Shown: positions 16,631 to 25,750 of the stretch, one piece after another
Position numbering within the stretch: position 1 is the first letter of the stretch
Layout: every line of letters begins with the position of its first letter
Assembly (NCBI GenBank): GCA_015660855.1
Contig: JACSDG010000001.1
Coordinates: 1 to 64,000 of the forward strand
DNA: 64,000 nt
Source: Magnetococcales bacterium
GTDB taxonomy: Bacteria > Pseudomonadota > Magnetococcia > Magnetococcales > UBA8363
Reading direction: 5' to 3'
Position numbers and translations under genes: made by a program
Notes under the pieces: model-generated
Seen by the model: the letters and a program-made list of their open reading frames with translations, nothing else
What the model was told of the DNA's origin: nothing
Databases searched by the model: none

Positions 16631-17637
16631 CACTGCCACCGTTGTTCATAGGTTCCAAGGGTGTGGGTGGCCCCCTCCGAAGTTGCATTCAACTCCCGGA
16701 TCCACTTGCCCTTGGCGCGAAACAAGGTGGGGGCTTCATAATAGGAATCCACCGCCTCCCTGAGGATACGCGTGACGGTCGCCACATAGGATTTGGTACG
16801 CTGTCGCCCCTCAATCTTCAACGACACTACCCCCGACTCGATCACCTCAGGCAACATTTCCAAAATATTCAGCGATCCCGGCTCCTCCATGGTGTGATAT
16901 ACCTGACCATTGGCATCAAACCGCCCTTTGCAGATGGTCGGATAGGCGGCGTCTTCCCCAGGACCATACTCGGCGATCAATACCTCCCCCAACCGCGTTT
17001 TCAAACGCCCCCCGGAATTTTCAAAATGAACCGCCCTGGCTGGGGAACAAACCCCCTCGACGTTGGGCGACACCCCCGTAGCAAAAGAAGAAAGATAACA
17101 TCGACCCTCCGCCATGACACACAAACCACCAAAGGCAAACACCTCCAGATCCACGTCGGTCCGCCCCCGCAAGGAGCGAATTTCCCCAACCGTCAATACC
17201 CGAGGTAAAATCACCCGGTCGATGCCAAAATGACGCCGATAAAAATTGATGGCGGGGGCGTTACTGGCCGAAGCCTGTACCGACAGATGAATGGGGAGTT
17301 TTGGATGTGTCTTGTGACAATAATCCAGCAGGGCCAGGTTGGCCATGATGATGGCATCGGCCCCTAAGGTGACGGTTTGATCCACCGTTCGATACCAAAG
17401 CCCCGGATCGTCCGCCTGGGGAAAAGTGTTTAACACCACATTGGCCTTGACACCATGCCGATGGGCGTAGTCAATACCCGCCTCGGCATCGCTCAGGCTG
17501 AAATTCAACCCTTCAAAGTTGCGAGCGTTGGTCGCATTGCGAAAACCAAAATACACCGCGTCGGCACCATGATCCACCGCAGCGCGCAGGGAAGGGAGAT
17601 TCCCCGCCGGTGCCAAAACCTCAACTTTTTTTCCCAT
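16630..17637 (-). CDS. ubiU: O2-independent ubiquinone hydroxylase subunit UbiU
   Basis: This U32-family protein of 335 residues starts MGKKVEVLAPAGNLPSLRAA. Four cysteines, in GGLCVMAEGRC, EGVCSPAR and TICKGR, are spaced 7, 17 and 39 residues apart, the pattern of the iron-sulfur ligands in UbiU. It forms the UbiUV heterodimer with the next gene. I selected ATG 17637 because a GGGAG site lies 8 bases upstream; a TTG start 15 bases earlier is possible. The ubiX-ubiU-ubiV order makes a compact quinone cluster. The accessory protein UbiT is not seen in this window. Confidence 0.93.
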   Translation of the reverse strand: MGKKVEVLAPAGNLPSLRAAVDHGADAVYFGFRNATNARNFEGLNFSLSDAEAGIDYAHRHGVKANVVLNTFPQADDPGLWYRTVDQTVTLGADAIIMANLALLDYCHKTHPKLPIHLSVQASASNAPAINFYRRHFGIDRVILPRVLTVGEIRSLRGRTDVDLEVFAFGGLCVMAEGRCYLSSFATGVSPNVEGVCSPARAVHFENSGGRLKTRLGEVLIAEYGPGEDAAYPTICKGRFDANGQVYHTMEEPGSLNILEMLPEVIESGVVSLKIEGRQRTKSYVATVTRILREAVDSYYEAPTLFRAKGKWIRELNATSEGATHTLGTYEQRWQ

Positions 17638-17722
17638 GCGCGGCACTCCCAATCAAACTCCCCCCGATCCTCCATTCCGGCAGTCTACTCCACCCAGATC
17701 CGAATGGCAAAAAACTCCCCCT

Positions 17723-18343
17723 TCATTTCCCCCACGGTTGCAATATCTGCTGCGACAGCCCCAATTGATCCAAAACCCGCGCAACAATGAAATCCACCAG
17801 ATCCAAAACATTTTGCGGCCCCTGATAAAAACCCGGAGAAGCCGGCAAAAGGATAACCCCCAGGCGCGCCAACCGCAGCATGTTCTCCAGATGAATGACC
17901 GAAAGAGGAGTTTCCCTGGGGACCACAATCAATAATCCCCGCTCCTTGATCACCACATCGGCGGCCCGCTCGATTAAATTATCCGACAACCCCATGGCCA
18001 CCGCTGCCGTCGTCCCCATGGAACAGGGACAGATCACCATTCTGCGCCGCCCCCCCGACCCCGAAGCCAACCCGGAATGCCAATCCAATATCCCATGGTG
18101 CCGCAAACGCCGGTACAAAATATCGGCCTCGGGATGGACGGAATGGCCCCTGAATGCGGCCACCACCGCATCCCCATCACCCTGAACATTGAGTCCACAT
18201 TCCTGAGCCAGTACAGTACGGGATGCGGTGGATAGCAGGAGATCCACATCCTCCCCCGCCGCAAGCAACGTTTCCGCCAGACGCAGACCGTAGATCGCAC
18301 CCGATGCCCCAGTCAATGCCAAGATGATCCCGGTCCCAGACAT
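17723..18343 (-). CDS. ubiX: Flavin prenyltransferase UbiX
   Basis: The 206-residue UbiX/Pad1 enzyme prenylates FMN to make the cofactor of the UbiD decarboxylase. The N-terminal flavin-binding motif LALTGASGAIYGLRL, the ICPCSMGTTAAVAMGLSDNLI segment and the late VVPRETPLSVIHLENMLRL motif are all present. A GGGGAGGGGGG stretch just upstream supports ATG 18343 over a TTG three bases earlier. The gene starts only 26 bp from the thrB start on the other strand, so the promoters of the two genes must overlap each other's coding sequence or leader. No ubiD is seen here. Confidence 0.93.
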   Translation of the reverse strand: MSGTGIILALTGASGAIYGLRLAETLLAAGEDVDLLLSTASRTVLAQECGLNVQGDGDAVVAAFRGHSVHPEADILYRRLRHHGILDWHSGLASGSGGRRRMVICPCSMGTTAAVAMGLSDNLIERAADVVIKERGLLIVVPRETPLSVIHLENMLRLARLGVILLPASPGFYQGPQNVLDLVDFIVARVLDQLGLSQQILQPWGK

Positions 18344-18369
18344 CAACCCCCCTCCCCATGGAGACTCCC

Positions 18370-19335
18370 GTGTCGGTTTACACCCCCGTCCATCTGCCCG
18401 ACCTTGAACTGTTCACCCACAGCCGTTCTCTCGGCCAACCCCTGCACCTGCACAGCATCGCCCAGGGCATCATCAACAGCAACTTTCGCCTGACAACCAC
18501 CCAGGGACAGTTCATCCTCACCCTGGTGGAAAACCCGGAAGAAGCCCAATCCCTGCCCTTCACCATGACCCTTCTGGACAAACTCGTCCACGCAGGTCTG
18601 CCCGTCCCATCCCCCATTAAAGACCACCACGGCCAAGCCATATTCTCCCTATCCGGTCGTCCCGCCCTCATCGTCACGCTTCTGCCCGGTATCTCCCCCG
18701 ATCCCCCCACCCCAGATCAATGCCGACAACTCGGAACCGCCCTTGGACGCATCCACATCCACGGCAACACCTCCTCCCCTCCCCGACCCAATCCCATGGG
18801 ATCCGAGGCCTGGGAAAAAATGATCCATCAACTCAGTACCACCCTCGATACCATCGACCAGGACATCGTCGCCTGGCTCAAAGGGGAACTGGCATGGTTG
18901 CAAGATCATTGGCTGACGCTGCCATTACCCACAGGACTGTGTCACGCCGATCTGTTCCCCGACAACACCCTGTTTTGCGATAACCAACTGACGGGAATCA
19001 TCGATTTTTACAGTTCCTGCCACGGACCATGGCTGTACGACCTCGCCATCTGCCTGTGTTCCTGGTGCCAGGATGACCTGGGTAAACCGCACCCAGAGCG
19101 AATACATGCCCTGTTGGAAAGCTACGATAGGGTGCGTCCGCGCCACCATGCCGAGCATGAACACCTAGTCGCCGCCTGTCGCGCTGCCGCCTTTCGGTTC
19201 AGTTTAAGCAGATTTTACAACCATTGCTTCCCAAAACTCGGGGCTACCGTCACCCGGCGCAACCCCGAAAGCTTCATGGCCAGACTCAGATTCTGGCAAG
19301 GCAACACCCCGCCCGGAGTTTTTTCTACACGTTGA
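18370..19335 (+). CDS. thrB: Homoserine kinase (ThrB, choline-kinase fold)
   Basis: This enzyme phosphorylates homoserine in threonine synthesis and belongs to the APH/choline kinase-like ThrB family, not the GHMP type. The protein begins VSVYTPV-LPDLELFTHSRSLGQ. The catalytic loop is GLCHADLFPDNTLF and the metal-binding aspartate lies in LTGIIDFYSSCHGPWLYDLA. I place the start at GTG 18370 because GGAG sits six bases upstream, while the ATG at 18358 has no site. The last 11 bp overlap the 3' end of ychF on the opposite strand. Confidence 0.9.
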   Translation: MSVYTPVHLPDLELFTHSRSLGQPLHLHSIAQGIINSNFRLTTTQGQFILTLVENPEEAQSLPFTMTLLDKLVHAGLPVPSPIKDHHGQAIFSLSGRPALIVTLLPGISPDPPTPDQCRQLGTALGRIHIHGNTSSPPRPNPMGSEAWEKMIHQLSTTLDTIDQDIVAWLKGELAWLQDHWLTLPLPTGLCHADLFPDNTLFCDNQLTGIIDFYSSCHGPWLYDLAICLCSWCQDDLGKPHPERIHALLESYDRVRPRHHAEHEHLVAACRAAAFRFSLSRFYNHCFPKLGATVTRRNPESFMARLRFWQGNTPPGVFSTR

Positions 19336-20434
19336 AGCGAAAGTGCATGACATCGCCATCCATTACGGTGTAATCCTTGCCTTCCACACGCAACTTTCCC
19401 TTTTCTTTGGCTCCCGCCTCGCCACCGCAACTCACAAAATCATCGAAGGAAATGACCTCTGCCCGAATGAATCCCCGCTCAAAGTCGGTATGGATCACCC
19501 CGGCGGCATTCGGTGCCTTGGATCCCTCAACCACCGTCCAGGCCCGCACTTCCTTGGGACCTGCCGTAAAGAAGGTCATCAGCCCCAGCAGACGATAAGC
19601 GTGGCGGATCATCCGGTTGAGTCCCGGTTCCTTGAGACCCAGATCCTCCAGAAAAACCTGTTTTTCATCGGGAGCCAACTGGGCAATCTCCGCCTCCATG
19701 GCACCGCAAATGGCCACCACCTCCGCCCCCTCCCGCTCTGCCCGTGCACGAATGGCATCGGTCATGGGATGCTGGCCGGGAATCTGGGCCTGGGCCGCCG
19801 ACTTGTCATCGACGTTGCACACATACAAAACCGGCTTGGCCGTCAGGGGAAAAAGATCACGCAACACCGCTTTTTCCTCGGGGGACAACCCCAGGGAACG
19901 TATGGGTTTGCCAGCGTTCAGCCCCAAAATGACCTTGTCGTAAACCGCCGTCTGAATACGGGCTTCCTTATCCCCGGAACGTGCCCTGCGTATCACCGAA
20001 TCCCGACGTTTTTCCACACTGGCCAGATCGGCCAACATCAATTCGGTTTCGATGATCTCGGCATCGGCCACCGGATCGATCGTCCCATTCACATGGGTTA
20101 CATCCTCATTTTCAAAACAACGCACCACATGGGCCACTGCGTCCACCTGACGAATATTACCCAAAAACTGATTGCCCAACCCTTCTCCCTTGGACGCCCC
20201 TTTGACCAACCCGGCAATATCCAAAAATTCCATGATCGTCGGAATGGTCTTGGCCGGGTTGACCATTTGGGTCAGTTTGTCCAGACGCGGATCCCCCACC
20301 GTCACCACACCGACGTTAGGCTCGATGGTGCAAAACGGATAGTTGGCAATCTGCGCCCCCGCCGAGGTCAGGGCGTTAAAAATGGTGGATTTCCCCACAT
20401 TGGGAAGACCGACGATGCCACATTGCAGAGCCAT
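19325..20434 (-). CDS. ychF: Redox-responsive ATPase YchF
   Basis: The 369-residue Obg-family P-loop protein has G1 GLPNVGKST, G3 DIAGLVKGASKGEGLGNQFL and the C-terminal TGS domain ending in AGAKEKGKLRVEGKDY and MHFRFNV. The G4 position reads NVDD rather than NKxD, the family's known switch to ATP specificity. YchF binds ribosomes and affects translation fidelity and oxidative-stress responses. It is followed by pth across two bases' distance upstream, the common pth-ychF pair. Confidence 0.95.
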   Translation of the reverse strand: MALQCGIVGLPNVGKSTIFNALTSAGAQIANYPFCTIEPNVGVVTVGDPRLDKLTQMVNPAKTIPTIMEFLDIAGLVKGASKGEGLGNQFLGNIRQVDAVAHVVRCFENEDVTHVNGTIDPVADAEIIETELMLADLASVEKRRDSVIRRARSGDKEARIQTAVYDKVILGLNAGKPIRSLGLSPEEKAVLRDLFPLTAKPVLYVCNVDDKSAAQAQIPGQHPMTDAIRARAEREGAEVVAICGAMEAEIAQLAPDEKQVFLEDLGLKEPGLNRMIRHAYRLLGLMTFFTAGPKEVRAWTVVEGSKAPNAAGVIHTDFERGFIRAEVISFDDFVSCGGEAGAKEKGKLRVEGKDYTVMDGDVMHFRFNV

Positions 20435-20436
20435 GA

Positions 20437-21051
20437 TTATTCCAATCCCTCCCTGTGCACAACATCCCCCTTTTTACCCTTGGGTTGCGCCATGCGCCCC
20501 CAATGATTCATGGCACCCGAAAGATCACCCAGGAGAATAAAAGGCAAGAGTTCCGGTAATTTGGCCAAAGACGCATCCAAAACGGGGCGATCTTCCATGG
20601 AGAAGGGTTCCAACACATAACGGGCCGGATCCATGGACCCTGGGGGACGACCTATCCCCAAGCGGACGCGCTGAAATTCGGGGGAGGAGAGGACCTCCTG
20701 GATGGACTTCAGGCCGTTGTGCCCCCCATGCCCTCCCCCTTGTTTCATTTTGATCCGACCCACGGCAATATCCAGGTCGTCGTGAAAAACGACGCAATCC
20801 TCGGGAGCCAGTTTGTAAAACTGCACCGCCCGCCCGACCGCATCACCCGACAGATTCATGTAGGTTTGCGGACACAGCCACGCCACGGACTGTCCCTCCA
20901 CCCGTCCGGCACCAAACCACCCGCCAAACTTTTCCCCACCGGTAGTCAAGGAAAAATGGCGCACCAGGCACGCTACGGCATCAAACCCGATGTTGTGCCT
21001 CGTCCCCTGGTATTTCGGTCCGGGATTTCCCAAACCCACCAGAAGCTTCAT
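20437..21051 (-). CDS. pth: Peptidyl-tRNA hydrolase
   Basis: This 204-residue enzyme releases tRNA from stalled peptidyl-tRNA. Motifs include LVGLGNPGPKYQGTRHNIGFDAV with the catalytic histidine, the QTYMNLSGDAV segment, FHDDLDI with the catalytic aspartate, and GGGHGGHNGLKSI. It lies between rplY and ychF on the same strand with short gaps (23 bp and 2 bp), forming a rplY-pth-ychF operon as in many Proteobacteria. Confidence 0.96.
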   Translation of the reverse strand: MKLLVGLGNPGPKYQGTRHNIGFDAVACLVRHFSLTTGGEKFGGWFGAGRVEGQSVAWLCPQTYMNLSGDAVGRAVQFYKLAPEDCVVFHDDLDIAVGRIKMKQGGGHGGHNGLKSIQEVLSSPEFQRVRLGIGRPPGSMDPARYVLEPFSMEDRPVLDASLAKLPELLPFILLGDLSGAMNHWGRMAQPKGKKGDVVHREGLE

Positions 21052-21074
21052 GAATCCCCTTCCTCACAATCCCA

Positions 21075-21716
21075 TCAAGTCGTCGAAGCCGACGCACCAT
21101 CCAGAGCGGTTTCCGTTACCGCGACATCCATATCTTCGGCCTGTTCGGCTTTCACCCCCACAATGGATACGATGGTCATGCTTTGATCACCGTAAACCTC
21201 GGAACCTGGGGGAAGTTGAATATCACGCAGATGCACCGAATGGCCGATTTCCAATCCCTTGATGGAAATGTGGATGGCTTCGGGAATGGCACCCGCCTGA
21301 CAATGAATATCCAGTTCATGTTGCACCAACTGGAGAATGCCACCATCACGCAGGCCGGGGCATTGGTCCTCGTCCATCACATGAACGGGAATCATCACCT
21401 GAATTTTTTGGTGTGCGTCAAACCGCATGAAATCTACATGCTCTGGCCATCCACTGACGGGATGAATCTGCAATCCACGCATGAGAACCTTTTCGTTCCC
21501 CACCCCTTCGATATTCAGATCGATGACCTTGACGCGAATGTTGGATCCTTCGACTTCGAGGGTTTTCAAAAAGGCCCTCAGTTCAAGGGCAAGATTGACG
21601 TTACCCTTGCCCTTGCCACCCCCGTAAAGCACGGCGGGAATACGCCCATCCCGCCGCAGCTGACGGGCCACCCCCTTGCCGGTCCCGTCTCTTTTTGTGG
21701 CTTTGATCAATGCCAT
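21075..21716 (-). CDS. rplY: Ribosomal protein bL25, Ctc form
   Basis: The 213-residue protein has the L25 5S-rRNA-binding domain (residues 1-90, starting MALIKATKRDGTGKGVARQL and PAVLYGGG) and the TL5/Ctc C-terminal beta domain (about 95-190), ending in an alanine-, serine- and threonine-rich tail. The open frame extends 85 codons upstream, but ATG 21716 matches the family start exactly. It precedes pth and ychF. Confidence 0.94.
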   Translation of the reverse strand: MALIKATKRDGTGKGVARQLRRDGRIPAVLYGGGKGKGNVNLALELRAFLKTLEVEGSNIRVKVIDLNIEGVGNEKVLMRGLQIHPVSGWPEHVDFMRFDAHQKIQVMIPVHVMDEDQCPGLRDGGILQLVQHELDIHCQAGAIPEAIHISIKGLEIGHSVHLRDIQLPPGSEVYGDQSMTIVSIVGVKAEQAEDMDVAVTETALDGASASTT

Positions 21717-21885
21717 GACATGACTCCATTTCAGACTGTATGAATTGAATATTGGGGGAAGATCCCCCGTCATAATCGGCCTCCAGGGGTGCCGATCATT
21801 ATGAACACAAGACACCGACATGGTGCCTGTAAAACATTTTTCTGCAACTGCCGGACCCTGCTGCCTGCAACCGGACGGCACGCCT

Positions 21886-22833
21886 TCAAACAAACAGGGA
21901 ACTGACCGATTCTTCGTCACTGATCCGACGAATGGCTTCTCCCAGAATGCTGGACACGGAATGGCTTTCAATTTTTTTCAATTCCATCGCTTCCGGGGTA
22001 AGACGAATGGTATCGGTAACGATCAAACCTTCCAGGGAGGCTGAGTCTCGAATTCGTTTAACCGCCGGTCCGGAAAGGACGCCATGACTGGCGACAGCGA
22101 TCACACTACTGGCCCCATGCTCTTTCAGGGCATCAGCAGCCTTGACCAGAGTTCCGGCGGTGTCCACCATGTCATCGACGATAATACAATTTTTCCCCAT
22201 GACATCGCCGATGATGTGATGCACCTCGGCAATATTAGCCGCCGGTCGTCTTTTATCGATGATGGCCAGTTCCAAATCCAGCCGTTTGGCGTAGGATCTG
22301 GCCCGGACCACCCCCCCCACGTCGGGAGAGATGACGACACCATTTTTTATCCCTCGGTGCCGGACCGCTCCAAGGAGGACCGGGGTGGCGTAAAGATTAT
22401 CCACCGGCATATTGAAAAAACCCTGAATCTGGCCGGCGTGCAGGTCCATGGTGACCACACGCTGCACCCCGGCGGCCTGGAGGAGATCGGCGACCAGTTT
22501 GGAGGTGATGGGAGTTCTTCCCGCCTCTTTTCTGTCCTGCCGGGCATAGCCAAAATAGGGTATGACCGCCGTAATTCGTCCCGCCGAGGCCCGCCTGAGG
22601 GCATCCACCATGATCAACAATTCCATGAGATGATCGTTGGCAGGAGATGACGTAGGCTGCACGATAAACACATCCCGTCCCCGAACATTTTCATCGATCT
22701 GGACAAATATTTCGCCGTCAGAAAAATGCCTGACGGTGGCATTGGCCAGTTCAATGGACAAATATTCGCAGATGCGCCGCCCCAGTTCCGGATTGGCATT
22801 TCCCGAAAAAATTTTCAGCTTGTCGATAGGCAT
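21886..22833 (-). CDS. prs: Ribose-phosphate pyrophosphokinase
   Basis: This enzyme makes PRPP from ribose-5-phosphate and ATP. The product is 315 residues, the standard class I length, starting [18 protein letters not shown]. It contains the flexible-loop segment [12 protein letters not shown], histidine and metal residues in [11 protein letters not shown], and the PRPP-binding signature [16 protein letters not shown] 22833 is chosen on family length; upstream in-frame codons are unlikely. The classic ispE-prs-rplY-pth-ychF order is partly kept. Confidence 0.95.
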   Translation of the reverse strand: MPIDKLKIFSGNANPELGRRICEYLSIELANATVRHFSDGEIFVQIDENVRGRDVFIVQPTSSPANDHLMELLIMVDALRRASAGRITAVIPYFGYARQDRKEAGRTPITSKLVADLLQAAGVQRVVTMDLHAGQIQGFFNMPVDNLYATPVLLGAVRHRGIKNGVVISPDVGGVVRARSYAKRLDLELAIIDKRRPAANIAEVHHIIGDVMGKNCIIVDDMVDTAGTLVKAADALKEHGASSVIAVASHGVLSGPAVKRIRDSASLEGLIVTDTIRLTPEAMELKKIESHSVSSILGEAIRRISDEESVSSLFV

Positions 22834-23016
22834 CGTTTTGGTCAGATCCGGTTGAATGTCGGCGGAAAAAACCCGAAAAATGGTATCGAGAGGCATGAAA
22901 CCAGCGGTAAAACCCAAAACACCTCACCTCAACCACCTTGGGTCGCGGGGGAAACATACACCCATCATCACCGAATGGCAACCGTCCGCCACCAACCACA
23001 CTCAAGGTGCAATAAC

Positions 23017-23044
23017 AAAAAAAGCCGGAACTTGCCCGGCTTTT
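23017..23044. terminator. Bidirectional rho-independent terminator
   Basis: The 9-bp stem AAAAGCCGG / CCGGCTTTT with loop AACTTGC has a T run on either strand. It lies just after the ankyrin gene (minus strand) and before prs, so it most likely ends the ankyrin transcript. Confidence 0.8.
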
Positions 23045-23071
23045 CTCATGGCGGAAACAAATTTTATTTTG

Positions 23072-24148
23072 TTAAATTTTGGGGCTTGGCACTGGGGGCA
23101 CCGTCCGATTGACGGTATTGAGTGAAGTTCGGGGAAGAAGCAATTTGACAACTTTTTCATGTCCCTTTGCCTGCGCCAGTTGCAGAGGGGTTTTTCCCAG
23201 CGCGTCCAGCGCATTACCATCGGCCCCCGATTCCAACAGAAGAGCCGCTACGTCATAATGGCCACGAAAGGCCGCCCAGTGGAGGGGGGTTTCCCCATAT
23301 TTGGCCCGGGGATCGATCTCGGTCTTTTTCGATAAAATGCGAACCACATCCACACTACCCTGGCCCGCAGCCCAATGCAGAGGGGTATCCCCTGAAACCC
23401 CCCGTCCCTTGAGGTCGGCCCCATGCTCCATAAGTAGAGAGGTGATTTCCAATTGACCGTTCCTCGCCGCTAAATGCAACGGGGAACGTCCGCTCAGGTT
23501 GGCCTTGCCCGGCAGGGCACCGGCACGCAACAACCGTTTGACCACCTCCAGACGCGACGAGTCCACCGCCCAATGCAACGGCGTTTCCCCTTTGACATCG
23601 GTACCGTCAATGTTGGCACCCCGACTGATAAACAAATCGACCAGGGCGACATTGCCCTCACTCGCCGCCCAGTGCAAAGGGGTACTCCCCTGACCGTTGA
23701 CCGCATTCAGTTCAGCACCACTATCCAGCAGGGCCTTGGCAATTTCCTGGGAACCCTGGTGCGCCGCCACCATGTGCAAAGGGGTATCGCCACGCCGGTC
23801 CGCCAATGAAACCTGGGCACCCGCCGCCAACAATCCCCTGACCAGGCCCACATTTTCCTTAATAACCGCAAAGTGCATGGGGGTCAGACCAAAAACATCA
23901 TGATCGTTAATCCACTTTTTTTCCTTGATATAACTCTCGGCCAAACCCGCGTTGCCATCCTCGATGGCCTGGTGCAATGGTGTCCGCGTCGTTTTGTCTT
24001 CCGCTTCCCGGGGGGTATTCACCGACGCCTGAACCTTGTTCTCGGCACAGACAGCCTCACCACCCACCAGCAACAGGCATACCGCCATTCCACCCAGCCA
24101 TGCCGTTCTCCCCACCCGTTGCAGCCACCATTCCTTGTTCATTCCCAT
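23072..24148 (-). CDS. Exported ankyrin-repeat protein
   Basis: The product is 358 residues. A signal peptide (WLGGMAVCLLLVGGEAVCA, about residues 16-36) is followed by about nine ankyrin repeats recognised by TPLHWAA-type cores spaced 33 residues apart, filling residues 55-340. I chose ATG 24148 because GGGGAG lies upstream; the frame upstream is open but lacks a site. Ankyrin arrays bind proteins; periplasmic examples such as AnkB support catalase in Pseudomonas. The partner here is unknown. Confidence 0.85.
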   Translation of the reverse strand: MGMNKEWWLQRVGRTAWLGGMAVCLLLVGGEAVCAENKVQASVNTPREAEDKTTRTPLHQAIEDGNAGLAESYIKEKKWINDHDVFGLTPMHFAVIKENVGLVRGLLAAGAQVSLADRRGDTPLHMVAAHQGSQEIAKALLDSGAELNAVNGQGSTPLHWAASEGNVALVDLFISRGANIDGTDVKGETPLHWAVDSSRLEVVKRLLRAGALPGKANLSGRSPLHLAARNGQLEITSLLMEHGADLKGRGVSGDTPLHWAAGQGSVDVVRILSKKTEIDPRAKYGETPLHWAAFRGHYDVAALLLESGADGNALDALGKTPLQLAQAKGHEKVVKLLLPRTSLNTVNRTVPPVPSPKI

Positions 24149-24411
24149 GAAATATTCTCCCCGGTCCGCCAAATCGTCGGTCATGCCTCGGAGGGGAACC
24201 TGCAATTCGATTGCCAATTATCAAAACCTACACAATTTCAATAGTTTTAGTCTTTACTCTCCCAGGACCAACAATCCTGGTGTCAAAAAACATTGACCCA
24301 TTCTCCATTGAGAGAAATTGACAACACGTCATGTATTTGCATAGGGTACGACCAAAGGAACGGTCGAAAGGTCAACATTTCAAGTCCAGAACACACCCAT
24401 AAGGGACCACC

Positions 24412-24948
24412 ATGAGGCTGTTTTTGGTACGCCATGGCATGAGCAACTACAACGTTTTGGGATTGTGTAACGATGATCCCTCCGACGATGTTCATCTTAC
24501 CGAAGCAGGAATCAAACAGGCCGAACAAGCCGGCGATACCCTTCGCAACGTCCATCTGGAGCAGATTTTTTCTTCTCCGCTACCACGCGCTTTGCAAACA
24601 GCCGCCATCATCAACCGCCATCACAACCTTCCCATTATCATCCAACCCGGATTGCACGACATCCGCAGCGGATTCAACGGCAAACCAGTCGAAGACTATT
24701 TTGCCGCCATTATCCACGCTCCCCTCACCACCCGCCCTGCGGGGGGAGAGTCGTTGCTGGACTACAAGTCCAGGGTACTGCAATGTCTCCGATACATCCT
24801 TTCCATGCCGTTCGGTAGCACCCTGGCAGTGGCCCACGAGGAAACTTTGCGGATTGTTTACGCCTGGTTCCACCAGATCGAAGATGAAAAACTGCGTGAT
24901 TTCCACTTTGCCAATGGCGCAATCCTTGAGTTCAGTGTAACATCATAA
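24412..24948 (+). CDS. Histidine phosphatase superfamily protein
   Basis: The 178-residue protein has the RHG active-site motif (LVRHGMSNYN), the SSPLPRALQTA helix with its second conserved arginine, a glutamate or aspartate region around LHDIRSGFNGK, and the late histidine in VAHEETLRI. The usual RHGES reads RHGMS, a mild departure. Phosphatase or mutase function is likely, but the substrate (sugar phosphate, alpha-ribazole phosphate or other) cannot be chosen. It lies 20 bp ahead of the TauE/SafE gene and may be cotranscribed. Confidence 0.82.
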   Translation: MRLFLVRHGMSNYNVLGLCNDDPSDDVHLTEAGIKQAEQAGDTLRNVHLEQIFSSPLPRALQTAAIINRHHNLPIIIQPGLHDIRSGFNGKPVEDYFAAIIHAPLTTRPAGGESLLDYKSRVLQCLRYILSMPFGSTLAVAHEETLRIVYAWFHQIEDEKLRDFHFANGAILEFSVTS

Positions 24949-24968
24949 CCTACGTCTCCCCTGCCGCC

Positions 24969-25724
24969 ATGCTCCCAGACCTCCCCTGGTTCCAACTGCT
25001 CTCCGCCTGGCTTGCCGTCGGCGTTGGAGCCATGATCCAGGGAACCATCGGCTTTGGGATCGCCCTGATCGCAGCCCCACTCCTTCTGCTCATCCAACCC
25101 GACTTGATCCCTGGACCGATGATGTTCGCCACCTTTTTTCTGACCTCATTGACTTGGTGGAGGGAACGCACTGAGGTTCGCTGGCAAAATCTCACCTGGG
25201 CCTGGGGGGGACGTGTCACCGGAACCTTGGCCGGAACCGCCGCCATGGTTGCCATCCCCTCCGAACTCCTGGTCTCTACAATGGGACTATTGATTGTGGT
25301 TGCATCGGTCATGAGTGCCAATACTCGACCTTTTCAACCGTCTCACGGACTTTTGATCGTGGCAGGATTCCTGTCCGGACTGATTGGAACCATGACCTCC
25401 GCCGGCGGTCCCCCCATGATTCTGGCGTTCCAACATGTCTCGGGACCAAGATTGCGCGCCACCCTGGGAGCTTTTTTTTCCATTGGCATCGTCATTTCCC
25501 TGATATCCCTCTCCTTCATCCATCGCTTCGGCACCAGGGAAGCCCTGCTGGGACTGTCGTTTGTCCCCCCCATCCTGCTGGGATTTTATCTCTCCAACCG
25601 GCTCCTGCCCGTCGTCAACAAAGACCTGCTCCGACGCCTCGCCCTCATCTTCTCCGCCGGTTCGGGTCTCATGATCGTCATGGGATCCCTCTCCCGCTGG
25701 TTTTTCAAAAATTTCTTTTTATAG
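24969..25724 (+). CDS. TauE/SafE family membrane exporter
   Basis: The 251-residue protein has about seven or eight hydrophobic segments and the family repeats: GAMIQGTIGFGIALIAAPLLL near residue 20 and FLSGLIGTMTSAGGPPMILA near residue 140. Family members export sulfite, sulfoacetate or other small organic anions across the inner membrane. The substrate cannot be deduced from neighbours. Confidence 0.88.
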   Translation: MLPDLPWFQLLSAWLAVGVGAMIQGTIGFGIALIAAPLLLLIQPDLIPGPMMFATFFLTSLTWWRERTEVRWQNLTWAWGGRVTGTLAGTAAMVAIPSELLVSTMGLLIVVASVMSANTRPFQPSHGLLIVAGFLSGLIGTMTSAGGPPMILAFQHVSGPRLRATLGAFFSIGIVISLISLSFIHRFGTREALLGLSFVPPILLGFYLSNRLLPVVNKDLLRRLALIFSAGSGLMIVMGSLSRWFFKNFFL

Positions 25725-25750
25725 TCAATCTTCTGCTAAACATGAGAATG

